Assembly (NCBI GenBank): GCA_964388485.1
Contig: CAYMAS010000007.1
Location: forward strand, 1 to 64,000
DNA length: 64,000 bases
Direction of reading: 5' to 3'
Source: JBCDKH01 sp964388485
GTDB taxonomy: Bacteria; Planctomycetota; Phycisphaerae; Tepidisphaerales; Tepidisphaeraceae
Shown: one piece after another, positions 53,662 through 62,587 of the stretch
How the letters are laid out: every line of letters starts with the position of its first letter
Position numbering within the stretch: the first letter of the stretch is position 1
Made by a program: the position numbers and the translations under genes
Notes under the pieces: generated by a model
The model's database searches: none
Told to the model about the DNA's origin: nothing
The model's input: only the letters and a program-made list of their open reading frames with translations

Positions 53662-54414
53662 ATGAGCAGCACGCCGAAGATCGAGGTCAAGCCGACGCCC
53701 GCGGATGTCGCGATGGCGGCGGCGGAGAAGATCGTGCACGCGGCGTCTCTGGCACTTGCGGCGCAGGACACTTTCACCCTCGCCCTTGCCGGCGGATCAA
53801 CGCCCAAGGCGACCTACGAGTTGCTGGCCAGCGACGAATTCAAAAAGCGGATCGAGTGGAATCGCGTCGAGATCTTCTTTGGCGATGAACGGACAGTTGG
53901 CCCGGATCACGACGACAGCAACTACCGCATGGCCAAGAAGGCGTTGCTGAGCCGCGTGCCGATTCCGGGAGACAACATCTACCGAATGAAGGGTGAACTC
54001 GATCCCGCCGAAGCCGCCGCGGCGTACGACGCGATGCTCGCCGACAAGTTCGGCACCGACGGCGACGCTGCCGGCTTCGATCTGCTCATGGTCGGCATGG
54101 GGGATGACGCGCACACGCTGTCGCTGTTTCCGGAGACGGACGCTCTGCAGCACACGGATCCGGCGGGCGTTCGTTGCGTAGCGAACCACGTCCCGAAGCT
54201 CGACACGTGGCGGCTAACCGTTACCGCTGGCTTCGCCAACCGAAGCCGTGAGATTCTGGCGTTGGTCGCTGGAGAGAAGAAAACAGCTGCCTTGACGCAA
54301 GTGCTCGAAGGCGACGACCAGCCGGCGAAGTACCCGACGCAGCTCCTTCGCCCGACGATGGGCCGGTTCTACATGTACGTTGACGCCGCCGCGACGGGCA
54401 TGAACGCGGAATAG
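53662..54414 (+). CDS. pgl: 6-phosphogluconolactonase
   Basis: A 250-residue enzyme of the DevB/Pgl type that hydrolyses 6-phosphogluconolactone in the oxidative pentose phosphate pathway. Blocks: FTLALAGGSTPKATYELLAS, NRVEIFFGDERTVGPDHDDS, NYRMAKKALLSRVPIPGDNI and LLMVGMGDDAHTLSLFPET. The last block normally reads GMGxDGHTASLFP; the Gly is Ala here, which seems tolerable since His and Asp remain. No zwf or gnd gene is nearby. It converges on the E2 gene with 14 bp between. Confidence 0.9.
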   Translation: MSSTPKIEVKPTPADVAMAAAEKIVHAASLALAAQDTFTLALAGGSTPKATYELLASDEFKKRIEWNRVEIFFGDERTVGPDHDDSNYRMAKKALLSRVPIPGDNIYRMKGELDPAEAAAAYDAMLADKFGTDGDAAGFDLLMVGMGDDAHTLSLFPETDALQHTDPAGVRCVANHVPKLDTWRLTVTAGFANRSREILALVAGEKKTAALTQVLEGDDQPAKYPTQLLRPTMGRFYMYVDAAATGMNAE

Positions 54415-54428
54415 CGTCTCGCGGCGAA

Positions 54429-55763
54429 TCAACCCTGCGGCATCAGCGCGTCGGGGCTTTGGAGGTACTGCAAAATCGCGTTCAACCCGCCGACGGCGGT
54501 GCCGCCGTCAACGACGCGGTGGTCGCAGGTGAGGCTCAGCGGCAGCTGTTTGCCGACGCCCATGAGGCCGTCCCGCACCACGACGCCGTCCCGCGCCCGG
54601 CCGACGGCAAGGATGGCGGCTTCGGGATAGTTGAGGATCGGCGTCGCGAATCGGCCACCTGGGTAGGAGCCGAAGTTGCTGATGGTAAACGTGCCGCCGC
54701 TGAGCTGCTTGGTCGACAGCGAGCGACTCCGACATCCCGCGGCGAGTTCTGCGATCTTTTCACCGATCTCCATCACGCCCAGCCGCCGCACGTCGCGAAG
54801 CACGGGCACCATCAGGCCGTCCGAGGTGTCGACGGCGATGCCCAGGTGCACCTGCCGGTGCCTCGCGATGTCGGTCATAGCGTCGTCGACGGTCGAATTG
54901 AGCCGGGTCAGATCCATGCCCGCCTCGCCTGCGAGCACCTTCGCGACGGCGGCGCAGACGAAGGGCAGCAACGAGATCTTGATGCCGGTGGCCGTGACGA
55001 GTCGCTTGCGGGCCGATTCCAGCTTCGTCACGTCCGCCTCGTCCATGACGGTGAAGTGCACGGCACGGTCGACACTCTCCCGCAGGCGGTCGGCAATAGT
55101 GCGTCGCAGGCCGCGGATGGGGACGTGGATGGCATCGTCATCGCCGTAGCCGATGGTCTTGGAGCCGACCTCGTGCGGCAGCGCCGGCTGCGTGGCCGGA
55201 GCGGCGGCGGGTTTGGCTTCGGGACGGCGGGCGGTGGTGCCGTATCGATCCGCGGCGGCTTCAACGTCGCGAGCGGTGATGCGTCCGCCCATGCCCGTGC
55301 CGGCGACGTCGTGAAGATTGACGTTAAGATCACGAGCCTTGCGACGAACGGCTGGCGTCGCGAGCGGCTTGCCGTCGCTGGCCTCGGACGCGGCCAAGGC
55401 ACCGACGACGCTGCCGGCGTCGTCTTCCTCGATTGCCGCCGGGGCGGCTTTCGGCTCAGGTTGCTTCGCGTCCGCGTGTGACTTAGTGGATGCCTCACCG
55501 TCCAGCGCCGCATACTCGACTACAGCCGAACCGACCTTCACCCGCTCGCCCGGCTGCACGTGCAGCTTCGCCACCACGCCGTCCCGCGGTGCCATCAGCT
55601 CCGTTTGTGCCTTGCCCGTCTCGACCAGCGCCAGCGCATCACCTTCTTCCACGGCAGCGCCGGGTTCGACGTTCCACTCGATGATTTCGGCCTCTTCCAG
55701 ACCTTCGCCGAGGTCGGGCAGGAGAAAGTCGTTGCCGTCGAAGGTGTCGCCGGGCGTTGCCAT
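54429..55763 (-). CDS. 2-oxoacid dehydrogenase E2 (dihydrolipoyl acyltransferase)
   Basis: A 444-residue E2. One lipoyl domain (residues 10-90) carries the lipoyl Lys at about 51 in ALVETGKAQTEL; the usual residue before Lys is Asp, here Gly. An alanine-rich linker leads to the peripheral subunit-binding domain (about 134-172, TPAVRRKARDLNVNLHDVAG). The catalytic domain (about 215-444) contains DLTRLNSTVDDAMTDIARHR, LMVPVLRDVRRLGVMEI, GTFTISNFGSYPGG and the active-site DHRVVDGGTAV with His at about 415. Which complex it belongs to (pyruvate, branched-chain or other) is open. No E1 or E3 gene is adjacent, which is unusual. Confidence 0.88.
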   Translation of the reverse strand: MATPGDTFDGNDFLLPDLGEGLEEAEIIEWNVEPGAAVEEGDALALVETGKAQTELMAPRDGVVAKLHVQPGERVKVGSAVVEYAALDGEASTKSHADAKQPEPKAAPAAIEEDDAGSVVGALAASEASDGKPLATPAVRRKARDLNVNLHDVAGTGMGGRITARDVEAAADRYGTTARRPEAKPAAAPATQPALPHEVGSKTIGYGDDDAIHVPIRGLRRTIADRLRESVDRAVHFTVMDEADVTKLESARKRLVTATGIKISLLPFVCAAVAKVLAGEAGMDLTRLNSTVDDAMTDIARHRQVHLGIAVDTSDGLMVPVLRDVRRLGVMEIGEKIAELAAGCRSRSLSTKQLSGGTFTISNFGSYPGGRFATPILNYPEAAILAVGRARDGVVVRDGLMGVGKQLPLSLTCDHRVVDGGTAVGGLNAILQYLQSPDALMPQG

Positions 55764-55772
55764 GGGATGAGT

Positions 55773-56066
55773 CTATCCGATGAGCCGCTCTTCACGAATG
55801 AACGACTCGATCCACGTCTCCGTCTCGACAGGCGTGTTGGTCACGACAAAGACCTCTTGAACGGTGCCGCTGATGTACCACATGAGCTTCACGCCGCTCT
55901 CGGTGTGGTACTGGATCGTCAGCTTCGCCGGCCCGGTGCCGTGACGGCGGTTGATGCGGCCCGGCACAATCCGCGTCACGTTCGGCCCCCGCTTGAGAAT
56001 GGCGTCGCAGACGTCGTCCAGCCCCCTGACCCGGCCGTGCTCACGTTTGACCCGGCCGTACTTCAC
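55773..56066 (-). CDS. Small conserved protein, DUF2103-like
   Basis: A 97-residue protein immediately upstream of the E2 gene (9 bp). The pattern KYGRVKREHGRVRGLDDVCD, RIVPGRINRRHGTGPAKLTI and GTVQEVFVVT recalls DUF2103, a small family annotated as possible metal-binding, in which a Lys/Arg-His start, PGRI turn and final QEVF(I/V)VT strand recur. The length is normal for that family. The assignment is from memory of the pattern and so only moderate. It diverges from the peroxiredoxin gene with 22 bp between the starts. Confidence 0.6.
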   Translation of the reverse strand: MKYGRVKREHGRVRGLDDVCDAILKRGPNVTRIVPGRINRRHGTGPAKLTIQYHTESGVKLMWYISGTVQEVFVVTNTPVETETWIESFIREERLIG

Positions 56067-56088
56067 CGGCAGACCCTACGCTGGCGGC

Positions 56089-56544
56089 ATGAGCACCCTC
56101 AGCGTCGGCGACAAGGCACCCGATTTCGCACTTATGGCCGACGACCAGTCGACCGTCAAGCTCTCCGACCTCAGCGGCAAGACGGTGGTCCTGCTCTTCT
56201 ACCCAATGGATTTCAGTCCCGTCTGCACGAACGAACACTGCGCCTTCGGTGCCGGCCTCGGCGATATCAAGGGCAGCGGCGACGTCGAGGTCTTCGGCGT
56301 CAATTGCGACCACCCCTTCGCCCACGCCGAGTTCCGCAAGCAGAACAACATTCCGTACCACCTCCTGAGCGACACCAGCCGCGAGATGGTCAAGGCCTAC
56401 GGCATGTTTGCCGGCGAAACGCCGTTCAACTGCGCCAGCCGGGGCACCGTCGTCATCGGCCCGGACGGCACGATCAAGGCGTACGAGCCGGTCGAGATTC
56501 TGACGGAGCGGAAGCTCGCGGACATCGTGGCGATGACCAAGTAG
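56089..56544 (+). CDS. Peroxiredoxin (AhpC/TSA family)
   Basis: A 151-residue thiol peroxidase. The start at 56089 gives the normal N-terminus STLSVGDKAPDFALMA. The peroxidatic site is FYPMDFSPVCTNEHCAF, with the attacking Cys at about 46 in the PxxxT/S-x-x-C type motif and a second Cys at about 51 that may resolve it, as in BCP/AhpE-like forms. VIGPDGTIKAYEPVE near the C-terminus is typical. It reduces hydrogen or organic peroxides using thioredoxin-like donors. A CysQ-type phosphatase gene follows after 24 bp. Confidence 0.9.
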   Translation: MSTLSVGDKAPDFALMADDQSTVKLSDLSGKTVVLLFYPMDFSPVCTNEHCAFGAGLGDIKGSGDVEVFGVNCDHPFAHAEFRKQNNIPYHLLSDTSREMVKAYGMFAGETPFNCASRGTVVIGPDGTIKAYEPVEILTERKLADIVAMTK

Positions 56545-56568
56545 CTTGCTTCGCGTACGTTGGCCGTC

Positions 56569-57480
56569 ATGACCGACCACGATCAGCTCGAAAAGCTCGC
56601 CGTCGATGCCGTGGTCGCGGCGGCCAAGGTGTGCGAGACAGTCCGCCGCTCCCTCGAAGCCAGCGACGCTCAGGCGAAAGCAGACACGTCGCCGGTAACC
56701 GTCGCCGACTTCGCCAGTCAGGCGATTATCGTCAAGCACCTGACGTCGAGCGGGTTACCCGTCGTGGCCGAGGAAAGTGCGGCGGAATTTCGCGCTGCCA
56801 GCGACGATCTGCGTCGACGAGCAGCCGACGTGGCGGGCCTGTCGGAAGCGGAGATTCTCGACCTCCTCGGCGACGGGATGGCTGAGCCTGAGCAGCGTTG
56901 CTGGGTGCTCGACCCGCTCGACGGGACGAAGGGTTTCCTTCGCGGCGGTCACTACGTGGTTGCTCTGGGTCTACTCGAAGAAGGCCAGCCGACGCTGGGC
57001 GTCCTCGGCTGTCCGAGATGGGACATCGGCCGACTCTTCATCGGCTCCGCCACCGGAGCGACAACGGCCACCCTCGACCGGCCCGAGTGGCAGCAGCCGA
57101 TCACCGCGGTGGGCGTCAACGACATCCCGCGACTGACCACCAGCGTCGACCACAGCGACGAAACGATGACGCAGAAGGTCGCCAAGGCACTAGGAGCGAC
57201 GGAGGAACCGCTTCGCATGGAAAGCCAGGCCAAGTACGCCGCTGTCGCCTCCGGTGAAGCAGATGTTTATCTGCGACTGTCACCTGATGCCGATTACGTC
57301 GAGACGATATGGGATCACGTCGCGGGCGTTGCCGTCGTCGAAGCGGCGGGCGGACACGTCAGCGACGTCGACGGCAAGCCGCTGGATTTCTCCGTCGGCC
57401 GAAGGCTGTCGAATAACCGCGGCCTCGTCGTCACCGGCAATGCGGAGCGTCTTCACGACCGCGTGCTGTCGGCCATCTGA
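56569..57480 (+). CDS. 3'(2'),5'-bisphosphate nucleotidase / inositol monophosphatase family
   Basis: A 303-residue metal-dependent phosphatase (ATG 56569). The metal sites are VVAEES, WVLDPLDGTKGFLRGGHYVV (the DPxDGT motif with GTKGF, favouring PAP/CysQ-type over IMPase) and YVETIWDHVAGVAVVEAAGG near the C-terminus. An insertion after VVAEES (about residues 72-100) is typical of plant HAL2-like and some bacterial PAP phosphatases. The likely substrate is PAP from sulfate assimilation or acyl-carrier protein modification. It converges on the GGDEF-EAL gene. Confidence 0.87.
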   Translation: MTDHDQLEKLAVDAVVAAAKVCETVRRSLEASDAQAKADTSPVTVADFASQAIIVKHLTSSGLPVVAEESAAEFRAASDDLRRRAADVAGLSEAEILDLLGDGMAEPEQRCWVLDPLDGTKGFLRGGHYVVALGLLEEGQPTLGVLGCPRWDIGRLFIGSATGATTATLDRPEWQQPITAVGVNDIPRLTTSVDHSDETMTQKVAKALGATEEPLRMESQAKYAAVASGEADVYLRLSPDADYVETIWDHVAGVAVVEAAGGHVSDVDGKPLDFSVGRRLSNNRGLVVTGNAERLHDRVLSAI

Positions 57481-57504
57481 TTTATCAAGTTGCCCTTGGA
57501 GTCA

Positions 57505-59667
57505 CTAAGCGGCCAGTTGCAGTGCCATCGTTTCCGCTGCCGACCGGCCGTCGCAGATGGGCGTGCCTGGAGCGAGCGCTAACAGCGGGCCAGCCTGCTC
57601 CGGATTCAGCGGCTTGCCGAAGTAGTAGCCCTGCAGCAGGTCACAACCGAGGTCGCGGAGCATGTTCCATTGAAGCTCCGTCTCCACACCTTCAGCGACG
57701 AGGTCGATCTGCAAGGCACGGGTGAGTGTCACGATCGCTTCGATGACGGCGGCGTGTTCGTCACGTTCGCCGAGGCGGCGGATGAAGGACCGATCGAGCT
57801 TGACACAGTCCAGCGGGAACTGGTGCAGGCAGGCGAGAGAGCTGTAGCCGGTTCCAAAGTCGTCCATGACGATGGCGGCACCGATTTCTCGAAGATCCTT
57901 GAGACGCTGGACGCTCTTCTCCGGCTCCTGCATCACGCCACCCTCGGTGACTTCGAGTTTTAAACGACCATTCTGCAGATTGAGTCGCTGCATCACATCG
58001 GCGACGCGTGGGACCAGATCATCTTCGAGCAATTGCTGACGACTCAGGTTGATGTTAATCGCCGTCGGGAGCGTCAAGGGGTTGCAATGCTCGGAGCGGA
58101 TCGCTGGAATCGACGCGAGGCTCTGCTCCGGGCCGCCGACATGAATCCATTTGGCGAACTGTCCCGCCGCGGCTTCGAGCATCCAGCCGCCGAGTTCGCC
58201 GATGAGACCACTCTCCTCGGCCGTCTCGATGAACGCAGCGGGCGGCAGCAGTCCGTCCGTCGGGTGCTGCCAACGAATTAGGGCTTCGAAGCCGCTCAAC
58301 GTCGCGTTCGACGCCCGAACGATTGGCTGGTAGACTACCCGAAGCTCACCACGCTCGGCAGCCCCGCGAAGATCACTCTCGACCCGCACTTTTCGTCGGG
58401 TCTCATCCCGCATCTCGGTGCTGAAGACGCTCACTAGCCCGCGGCCGATGCTCTTGGCACGATGCATCGCGGCGTCGGCGTCGCGGAGCACTTCGTCAGC
58501 GTGTGAATAGCTGAGAGCACTGCTCGTTACGCCAAGGCTCACCGTCAGTTCGATGGCCCTCCCAGCCACGTCGAAAGGCTCGTTGAGCCTCTCGCCGATC
58601 CGACGTGCGACAATCTCGACGTCTTCATTGGCAGCGATGTCATGGAGGAGCACGACGAATTCATCGCCGCCGATTCGGGCGGTCGTGTGCTCGGTGACGA
58701 GGCGAAGACCCTGCGACTCGATGCGACTTTCGTCGGCGAGCGTCGGGTCATAGGCAATGGCATCGGTGGTACGCACGGTCTCAGCCAGCCGCCTGCCAAT
58801 CTGACATAGCAAATCATCGCCGCCGTCGGGTCCGATGGTGTCGTTAACGGTCTTGAAGCGATCGACATCCAGGAAGATCAGCCCGTACCGATAATCGTCC
58901 GTCGCCATGCCTTTGGCGACCGCTGTCTCAAGCTGTTTCTGGAAAGTACGTCGGTTTGGAAGATTCGTCAGACCGTCGAGCACGAGTGCCCGCTGCAAGT
59001 CTGCCGTACGACTCTGAATGATCTTTTCCAACTGCGACCGCTGGGCCTCGGCTTGGCGGGCCATTCGCCACTTCTCGCTGAGGGCGACGGTGATCTGGCG
59101 AATTTCGATCAGGTCGAATGGCTTCTTGAGAATCAGCAGGCGGTCGCTGATGCCGACTTTGTTCAGCACGTCGCACCACGTGCGATCACTGTGGGCGGTG
59201 CAAATGCACGTCTGGATCTGCGAGTCGACCTTCCAGATGTGCTCGATGGTCTCGACGCCATCCCACCCGGGCGGCATCCGCATGTCGACGAAGGCAAGTT
59301 CGTAGGGCCGTCCCGCGGCAAGGGCGGCCTTGACGAGTTCAAAGCCTTCGCGGCCGTTTGAAGCGAAGTCTAGTTGGATCGGGTCGGGATCCGCAGTGAC
59401 TTGGCCGGACGGACGAACTGCCGGAATTGCACCGTCGCCGCCGAAGAGCTTTGCGTACGAGGCTTCGACATCGGACTGCGCCTCTTGCAGTGCGACATTG
59501 CCGACGAGGATGCGACGGAAGTCGTCGTGGATGTCGGAGTTGTCATCAATGACGAGCACTCGGCGGACACCCTTGTAGCGGTTCGGGAGTCGCGCGACCC
59601 ACGGCACATCGCTCTGATCGCTCGCCCGGCGGGGCCGGAAGGTTGGTGATGATGCATCGATGGTCAT
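57505..59667 (-). CDS. Response regulator with GGDEF and EAL domains
   Basis: A 720-residue protein from the ATG at 59667; a longer frame would overlap the upstream kinase gene. The receiver domain (about 33-210) has VLVIDDNSDIHDDFRRIL, and AFVDMRMPPGWDG with the phospho-accepting Asp. It contains a loop of about 50 residues that is longer than usual. The diguanylate cyclase domain carries ARIGGDEFVVLL (about 333-344), and the phosphodiesterase domain GFEALIRWQHP (about 460) with KLEVTEGG, VMDDFGTGYSSLA and VKLDRSF. Both active-site motifs are intact, so it could make or break c-di-GMP. It follows the histidine kinase gene by 70 bp on the same strand, its probable partner. Confidence 0.9.
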   Translation of the reverse strand: MTIDASSPTFRPRRASDQSDVPWVARLPNRYKGVRRVLVIDDNSDIHDDFRRILVGNVALQEAQSDVEASYAKLFGGDGAIPAVRPSGQVTADPDPIQLDFASNGREGFELVKAALAAGRPYELAFVDMRMPPGWDGVETIEHIWKVDSQIQTCICTAHSDRTWCDVLNKVGISDRLLILKKPFDLIEIRQITVALSEKWRMARQAEAQRSQLEKIIQSRTADLQRALVLDGLTNLPNRRTFQKQLETAVAKGMATDDYRYGLIFLDVDRFKTVNDTIGPDGGDDLLCQIGRRLAETVRTTDAIAYDPTLADESRIESQGLRLVTEHTTARIGGDEFVVLLHDIAANEDVEIVARRIGERLNEPFDVAGRAIELTVSLGVTSSALSYSHADEVLRDADAAMHRAKSIGRGLVSVFSTEMRDETRRKVRVESDLRGAAERGELRVVYQPIVRASNATLSGFEALIRWQHPTDGLLPPAAFIETAEESGLIGELGGWMLEAAAGQFAKWIHVGGPEQSLASIPAIRSEHCNPLTLPTAININLSRQQLLEDDLVPRVADVMQRLNLQNGRLKLEVTEGGVMQEPEKSVQRLKDLREIGAAIVMDDFGTGYSSLACLHQFPLDCVKLDRSFIRRLGERDEHAAVIEAIVTLTRALQIDLVAEGVETELQWNMLRDLGCDLLQGYYFGKPLNPEQAGPLLALAPGTPICDGRSAAETMALQLAA

Positions 59668-59737
59668 CTTGAGAATCTTCCGAGTGACAGGTCGCTTGAA
59701 CGTCGTGCCGAGGCGGCTGTTGGCGGTGAGGCGAGCT

Positions 59738-61231
59738 TCAGGCTGCTTGGCGAACCGGCTCTGGCTGTCGGGTGCCTTCTGCGGCAGGCAAGTGCAGTTC
59801 GAAACACGCACCTTCGCCAGGACCGGCACTGTTGGCGTGAACGCTTCCACCAAGTTCTTCGGCTCGCGTTGCACACGAGTGAAGGCCGAAGCCATGGCCG
59901 TTGCTGCGAAGGCTGAAGCCGTGTTGAAACAGACGCTTCTGCTGCTGTTCGCTGAAGCCGCATCCATTATCACGGACGAAGAAGACGAGGCTGGTTGATC
60001 CTGCGTCCTGCTTCTGCCTCACCCCGGCGATGATCCGCGGAGCGATGACGTTTGCCTTCTTCGCCCTCGCCGCCTTGCTGACGGCCCACCTTGCATTGGA
60101 GAGGTAGTTACCCAAGATCTCCAGGACCTGGTGTCGGTCCGTCATGAGCATCGGCAAGTCGTCTTCGACCTCGATCTCCAGGCGAACCGAGTCGGTTGCC
60201 TGGTTGTCCGCCACCTGCTCTTTATGACGAATGTCTGACGGCTGTTGCCCTAGAAGAAGGGCTTCTTCCAAAAGGTTCACTGGATCGACCGACTCAACGA
60301 CGCTGTTCCGCAGATGATGAACAGCAGTTCCTTGCTGCGAGTGGATGATGTGTCGTACGTGATCAACGCCGTTCTGGACGCGTCGAAGCTCATCAACAAT
60401 CTGTCGATGCTGCTCGCCGTCGCGGCGAGCGAGACTCTCCAGGAACCCGGCAAGGTGTCGGCCGCGTCCTTCAGGGCCGAACAGATCTTGCAGCCCGCCG
60501 TCCGATTCGGCCTGCCGCAACATGGCGACGACGCTGTCGAGCTGCTTGCTGGCGAACGTCTGGTCGTCCGCTTTCGCACTGGAATGATCTGTCAGTTGCA
60601 AGACGTCGTCCAGCATGGAGGTGACCGAGACGTTGATGCTGTTGAGCGCGTTGCCGACGTTGTGGATCACGCCGCAGGCGACCTCCGCCCGCCCAGCCAG
60701 ACGGGCAGCGTTCTGGAGCTGGACGCGGGTACGTCTGACCTGTTTTGCCTGAGCCGTGAGCAGACGATGGACTTCGACAAGAAAGTAATCGTCGTCCTCC
60801 TGATCTCCGAGAACGACGATGGGCTCGTATCGCCAGATGTTCTCGCGGTTGATGGCATGAAGGGCGGCGTCTTCGAGATTCGTCGTCGCCGGCAGAATCA
60901 GCGTTGGCGGCCGCCAGTGGGCGAGCGTTTCCTCCACCGACTTGCGATGCCACAGATCTCGGACGTAGGGCTTGCTTAGTTCTCGCAGCAGGCTGGCACG
61001 AGAGATGACCGTCACGTCGCCATCGGCACCCAGGGGCGGCACGACGACGCCCGCCTCGTCATGCGATTGCTCGACGATTCGGATCAGCTCCTCGAATCGC
61101 TCATCGGGGGCAATCCAAAATGGCGGAACGCCTTCTGCTCTCAGCGACTCCAGCGTCTCATCGACGTTGGAAGTTCCACGTGAGGTCGTTCCAGACAGGT
61201 ATTGGTGGGATGAGGCTCTCATGGCTACCAC
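59738..61231 (-). CDS. Sensor histidine kinase with CBS-like N-terminal domain
   Basis: A 497-residue protein without TM helices, so cytoplasmic. Residues about 60-160 resemble a CBS-pair-like sensor (RDLWHRKSVEETLAHWRPPT, LILPATTNLEDAALHAI, EPIVVLGDQEDDDYFLVEVH). The phospho-acceptor is His190 in GVIHNVGNALNSI, an atypical H-box seen in planctomycete and proteobacterial kinases that pair with GGDEF proteins. The ATPase domain (about 360-485) has the N-box GNYLSNARWAV, DNGCGFS and GHGFGLHSC. It is encoded just upstream of the REC-GGDEF-EAL gene and should phosphorylate its receiver domain. Confidence 0.87.
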   Translation of the reverse strand: MVAMRASSHQYLSGTTSRGTSNVDETLESLRAEGVPPFWIAPDERFEELIRIVEQSHDEAGVVVPPLGADGDVTVISRASLLRELSKPYVRDLWHRKSVEETLAHWRPPTLILPATTNLEDAALHAINRENIWRYEPIVVLGDQEDDDYFLVEVHRLLTAQAKQVRRTRVQLQNAARLAGRAEVACGVIHNVGNALNSINVSVTSMLDDVLQLTDHSSAKADDQTFASKQLDSVVAMLRQAESDGGLQDLFGPEGRGRHLAGFLESLARRDGEQHRQIVDELRRVQNGVDHVRHIIHSQQGTAVHHLRNSVVESVDPVNLLEEALLLGQQPSDIRHKEQVADNQATDSVRLEIEVEDDLPMLMTDRHQVLEILGNYLSNARWAVSKAARAKKANVIAPRIIAGVRQKQDAGSTSLVFFVRDNGCGFSEQQQKRLFQHGFSLRSNGHGFGLHSCATRAEELGGSVHANSAGPGEGACFELHLPAAEGTRQPEPVRQAA

Positions 61232-61415
61232 GCTGCTGTTTCACGATCAACCGACACGCGGCTCAGGCCACATCGTCGCTGCGGCTGCCCCTCGCCGCAC
61301 AGCTGTAACATCGACAGTCTGACACTCGTCCTTAACCCGACCGTCGCCACGACTCGCGCAAGTTGCTTTCAGATAGAGTGCCCTGTGATGCCAGGATGCC
61401 GCAATACGGTCCGGC

Positions 61416-61913
61416 ATGAACGCGATCCGGCGAGTGAAACCTGGCCCCGGACAGGAAAGTGTCTGGGACTACCCGCGGCCACCACGACTCGAGCCCGTGA
61501 CGGAACACGTCACCGTCTGGTTTGCCGGTCGGACCGTTGCAAGCAGCTACGACGCCTATCGCGTTCTGGAAACGAGTCACCCGCCGACCGTTTACATCCC
61601 GCCGAATGACATCGATTTGTCGCTCCTGCAACCCGCGGCCGGATCATCCATGTGCGAATGGAAGGGCAGGTCCACCTACGCCGACCTGGTCGTCGAGGAC
61701 AAGGTGAGCTCAAATGCTGCCTGGACCTATAAGTCGCCGGTTCAAAGCTTCGCCGCGATCCGCGACCACTGGTCGTTCTACCCAAGCCGCGTCGACCGGT
61801 GCACCTTGGGCGACTGGACGGTCGAGCCGCAGGAAGGCGACTTTTACGGCGGATGGCGGACGCCCAACCTGGTCGGCCCGTTCAAGGGCGGCGCGGGAAC
61901 TTGGGGATGGTGA
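61416..61913 (+). CDS. DUF427 domain protein
   Basis: A 165-residue protein with the DUF427 core: VTVWFAGRTVASSYDAYRVL, HPPTVYIPPNDIDLSLL, CEWKGRSTYADLV, AAWTYKSPVQSFAAIRDH and WSFYPSRVDRCTLGD. The C-terminus adds EGDFYGGWRTPNLVGPFKGG, common in this family. DUF427 proteins form a small beta-barrel of unknown biochemical role. A shorter frame of the same length order exists on the other strand and is rejected. A DUF421 gene follows after 35 bp; the two may be a unit. Confidence 0.88.
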   Translation: MNAIRRVKPGPGQESVWDYPRPPRLEPVTEHVTVWFAGRTVASSYDAYRVLETSHPPTVYIPPNDIDLSLLQPAAGSSMCEWKGRSTYADLVVEDKVSSNAAWTYKSPVQSFAAIRDHWSFYPSRVDRCTLGDWTVEPQEGDFYGGWRTPNLVGPFKGGAGTWGW

Positions 61914-61948
61914 CGCTCGTCTGGCCACAGGGGCCGTAGGTTCAGCCC

Positions 61949-62545
61949 ATGTGGTTCTACGACAGCTGGCAGGATCTGATTCGCATCGCCGTCATCACGG
62001 TCTTCACCTACACCGCTTTAGTGACGATGCTCCGCGTCAGCGGCAAGCGGACGCTTTCGAAGATGAACGCGTTCGATCTCGTCGTTACCGTTGCATTGGG
62101 CAGCACTTTGGCGGCGACCGTGCTCAACGACTCCGTGCCGCTGCTCAACGGCATGACGGCCTTCTTCATGCTCATCGGCACCCAATGGATCGTCGCCTGG
62201 ACCTGCGCCCGCAGCTCCAAAGCCGACCAGATCGTCAAGAGCACCCCGACGATCCTTCTTTGGAAGGGGCAGATCTTCGGCGACGTCATGAAGCGGGAAC
62301 GCGTCAGCGAGGAGGAGCTGCTCTGTTCCCTGCGACAGGCGGGCTACGGCAGCTTCGGTGACGTCGGAGCCGCGGTTTTGGAGACGACGGGCGACATCAG
62401 CATCATCAGCGACGACATGAACGACCGCACCATCAGCAAGCCCGGCGACCGCCAGCACGACACCTTGCGCGGCGTCAACGGCTATGCCGGCGACGACACG
62501 CAACGCATCAGCCGCCGCGAAGCTCTGAGCGACGTCAGCGACTGA
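61949..62545 (+). CDS. DUF421 membrane protein (YetF/YcaP family)
   Basis: A 198-residue protein with three N-terminal TM helices (about 8-30, 45-65, 68-90) and a cytoplasmic domain. Blocks: TALVTMLRVSGKRTLSKMNA, FDLVVTVALGSTLAATVLND, STPTILLWKGQIFGDVMKRE, RVSEEELLCSLRQAGYGSFG and VGAAVLETTGDISIISDD. These are standard for DUF421 (YetF), linked in Bacillus to phosphatidylserine and spore or envelope functions. The C-terminal 40 residues are charged and variable. It converges on xylB, with 42 bp between. Confidence 0.9.
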   Translation: MWFYDSWQDLIRIAVITVFTYTALVTMLRVSGKRTLSKMNAFDLVVTVALGSTLAATVLNDSVPLLNGMTAFFMLIGTQWIVAWTCARSSKADQIVKSTPTILLWKGQIFGDVMKRERVSEEELLCSLRQAGYGSFGDVGAAVLETTGDISIISDDMNDRTISKPGDRQHDTLRGVNGYAGDDTQRISRREALSDVSD

Positions 62546-62587
62546 CAGCGATTCCGCCACAAGGCGGAGCGGCCGCATTCCGGGAAT

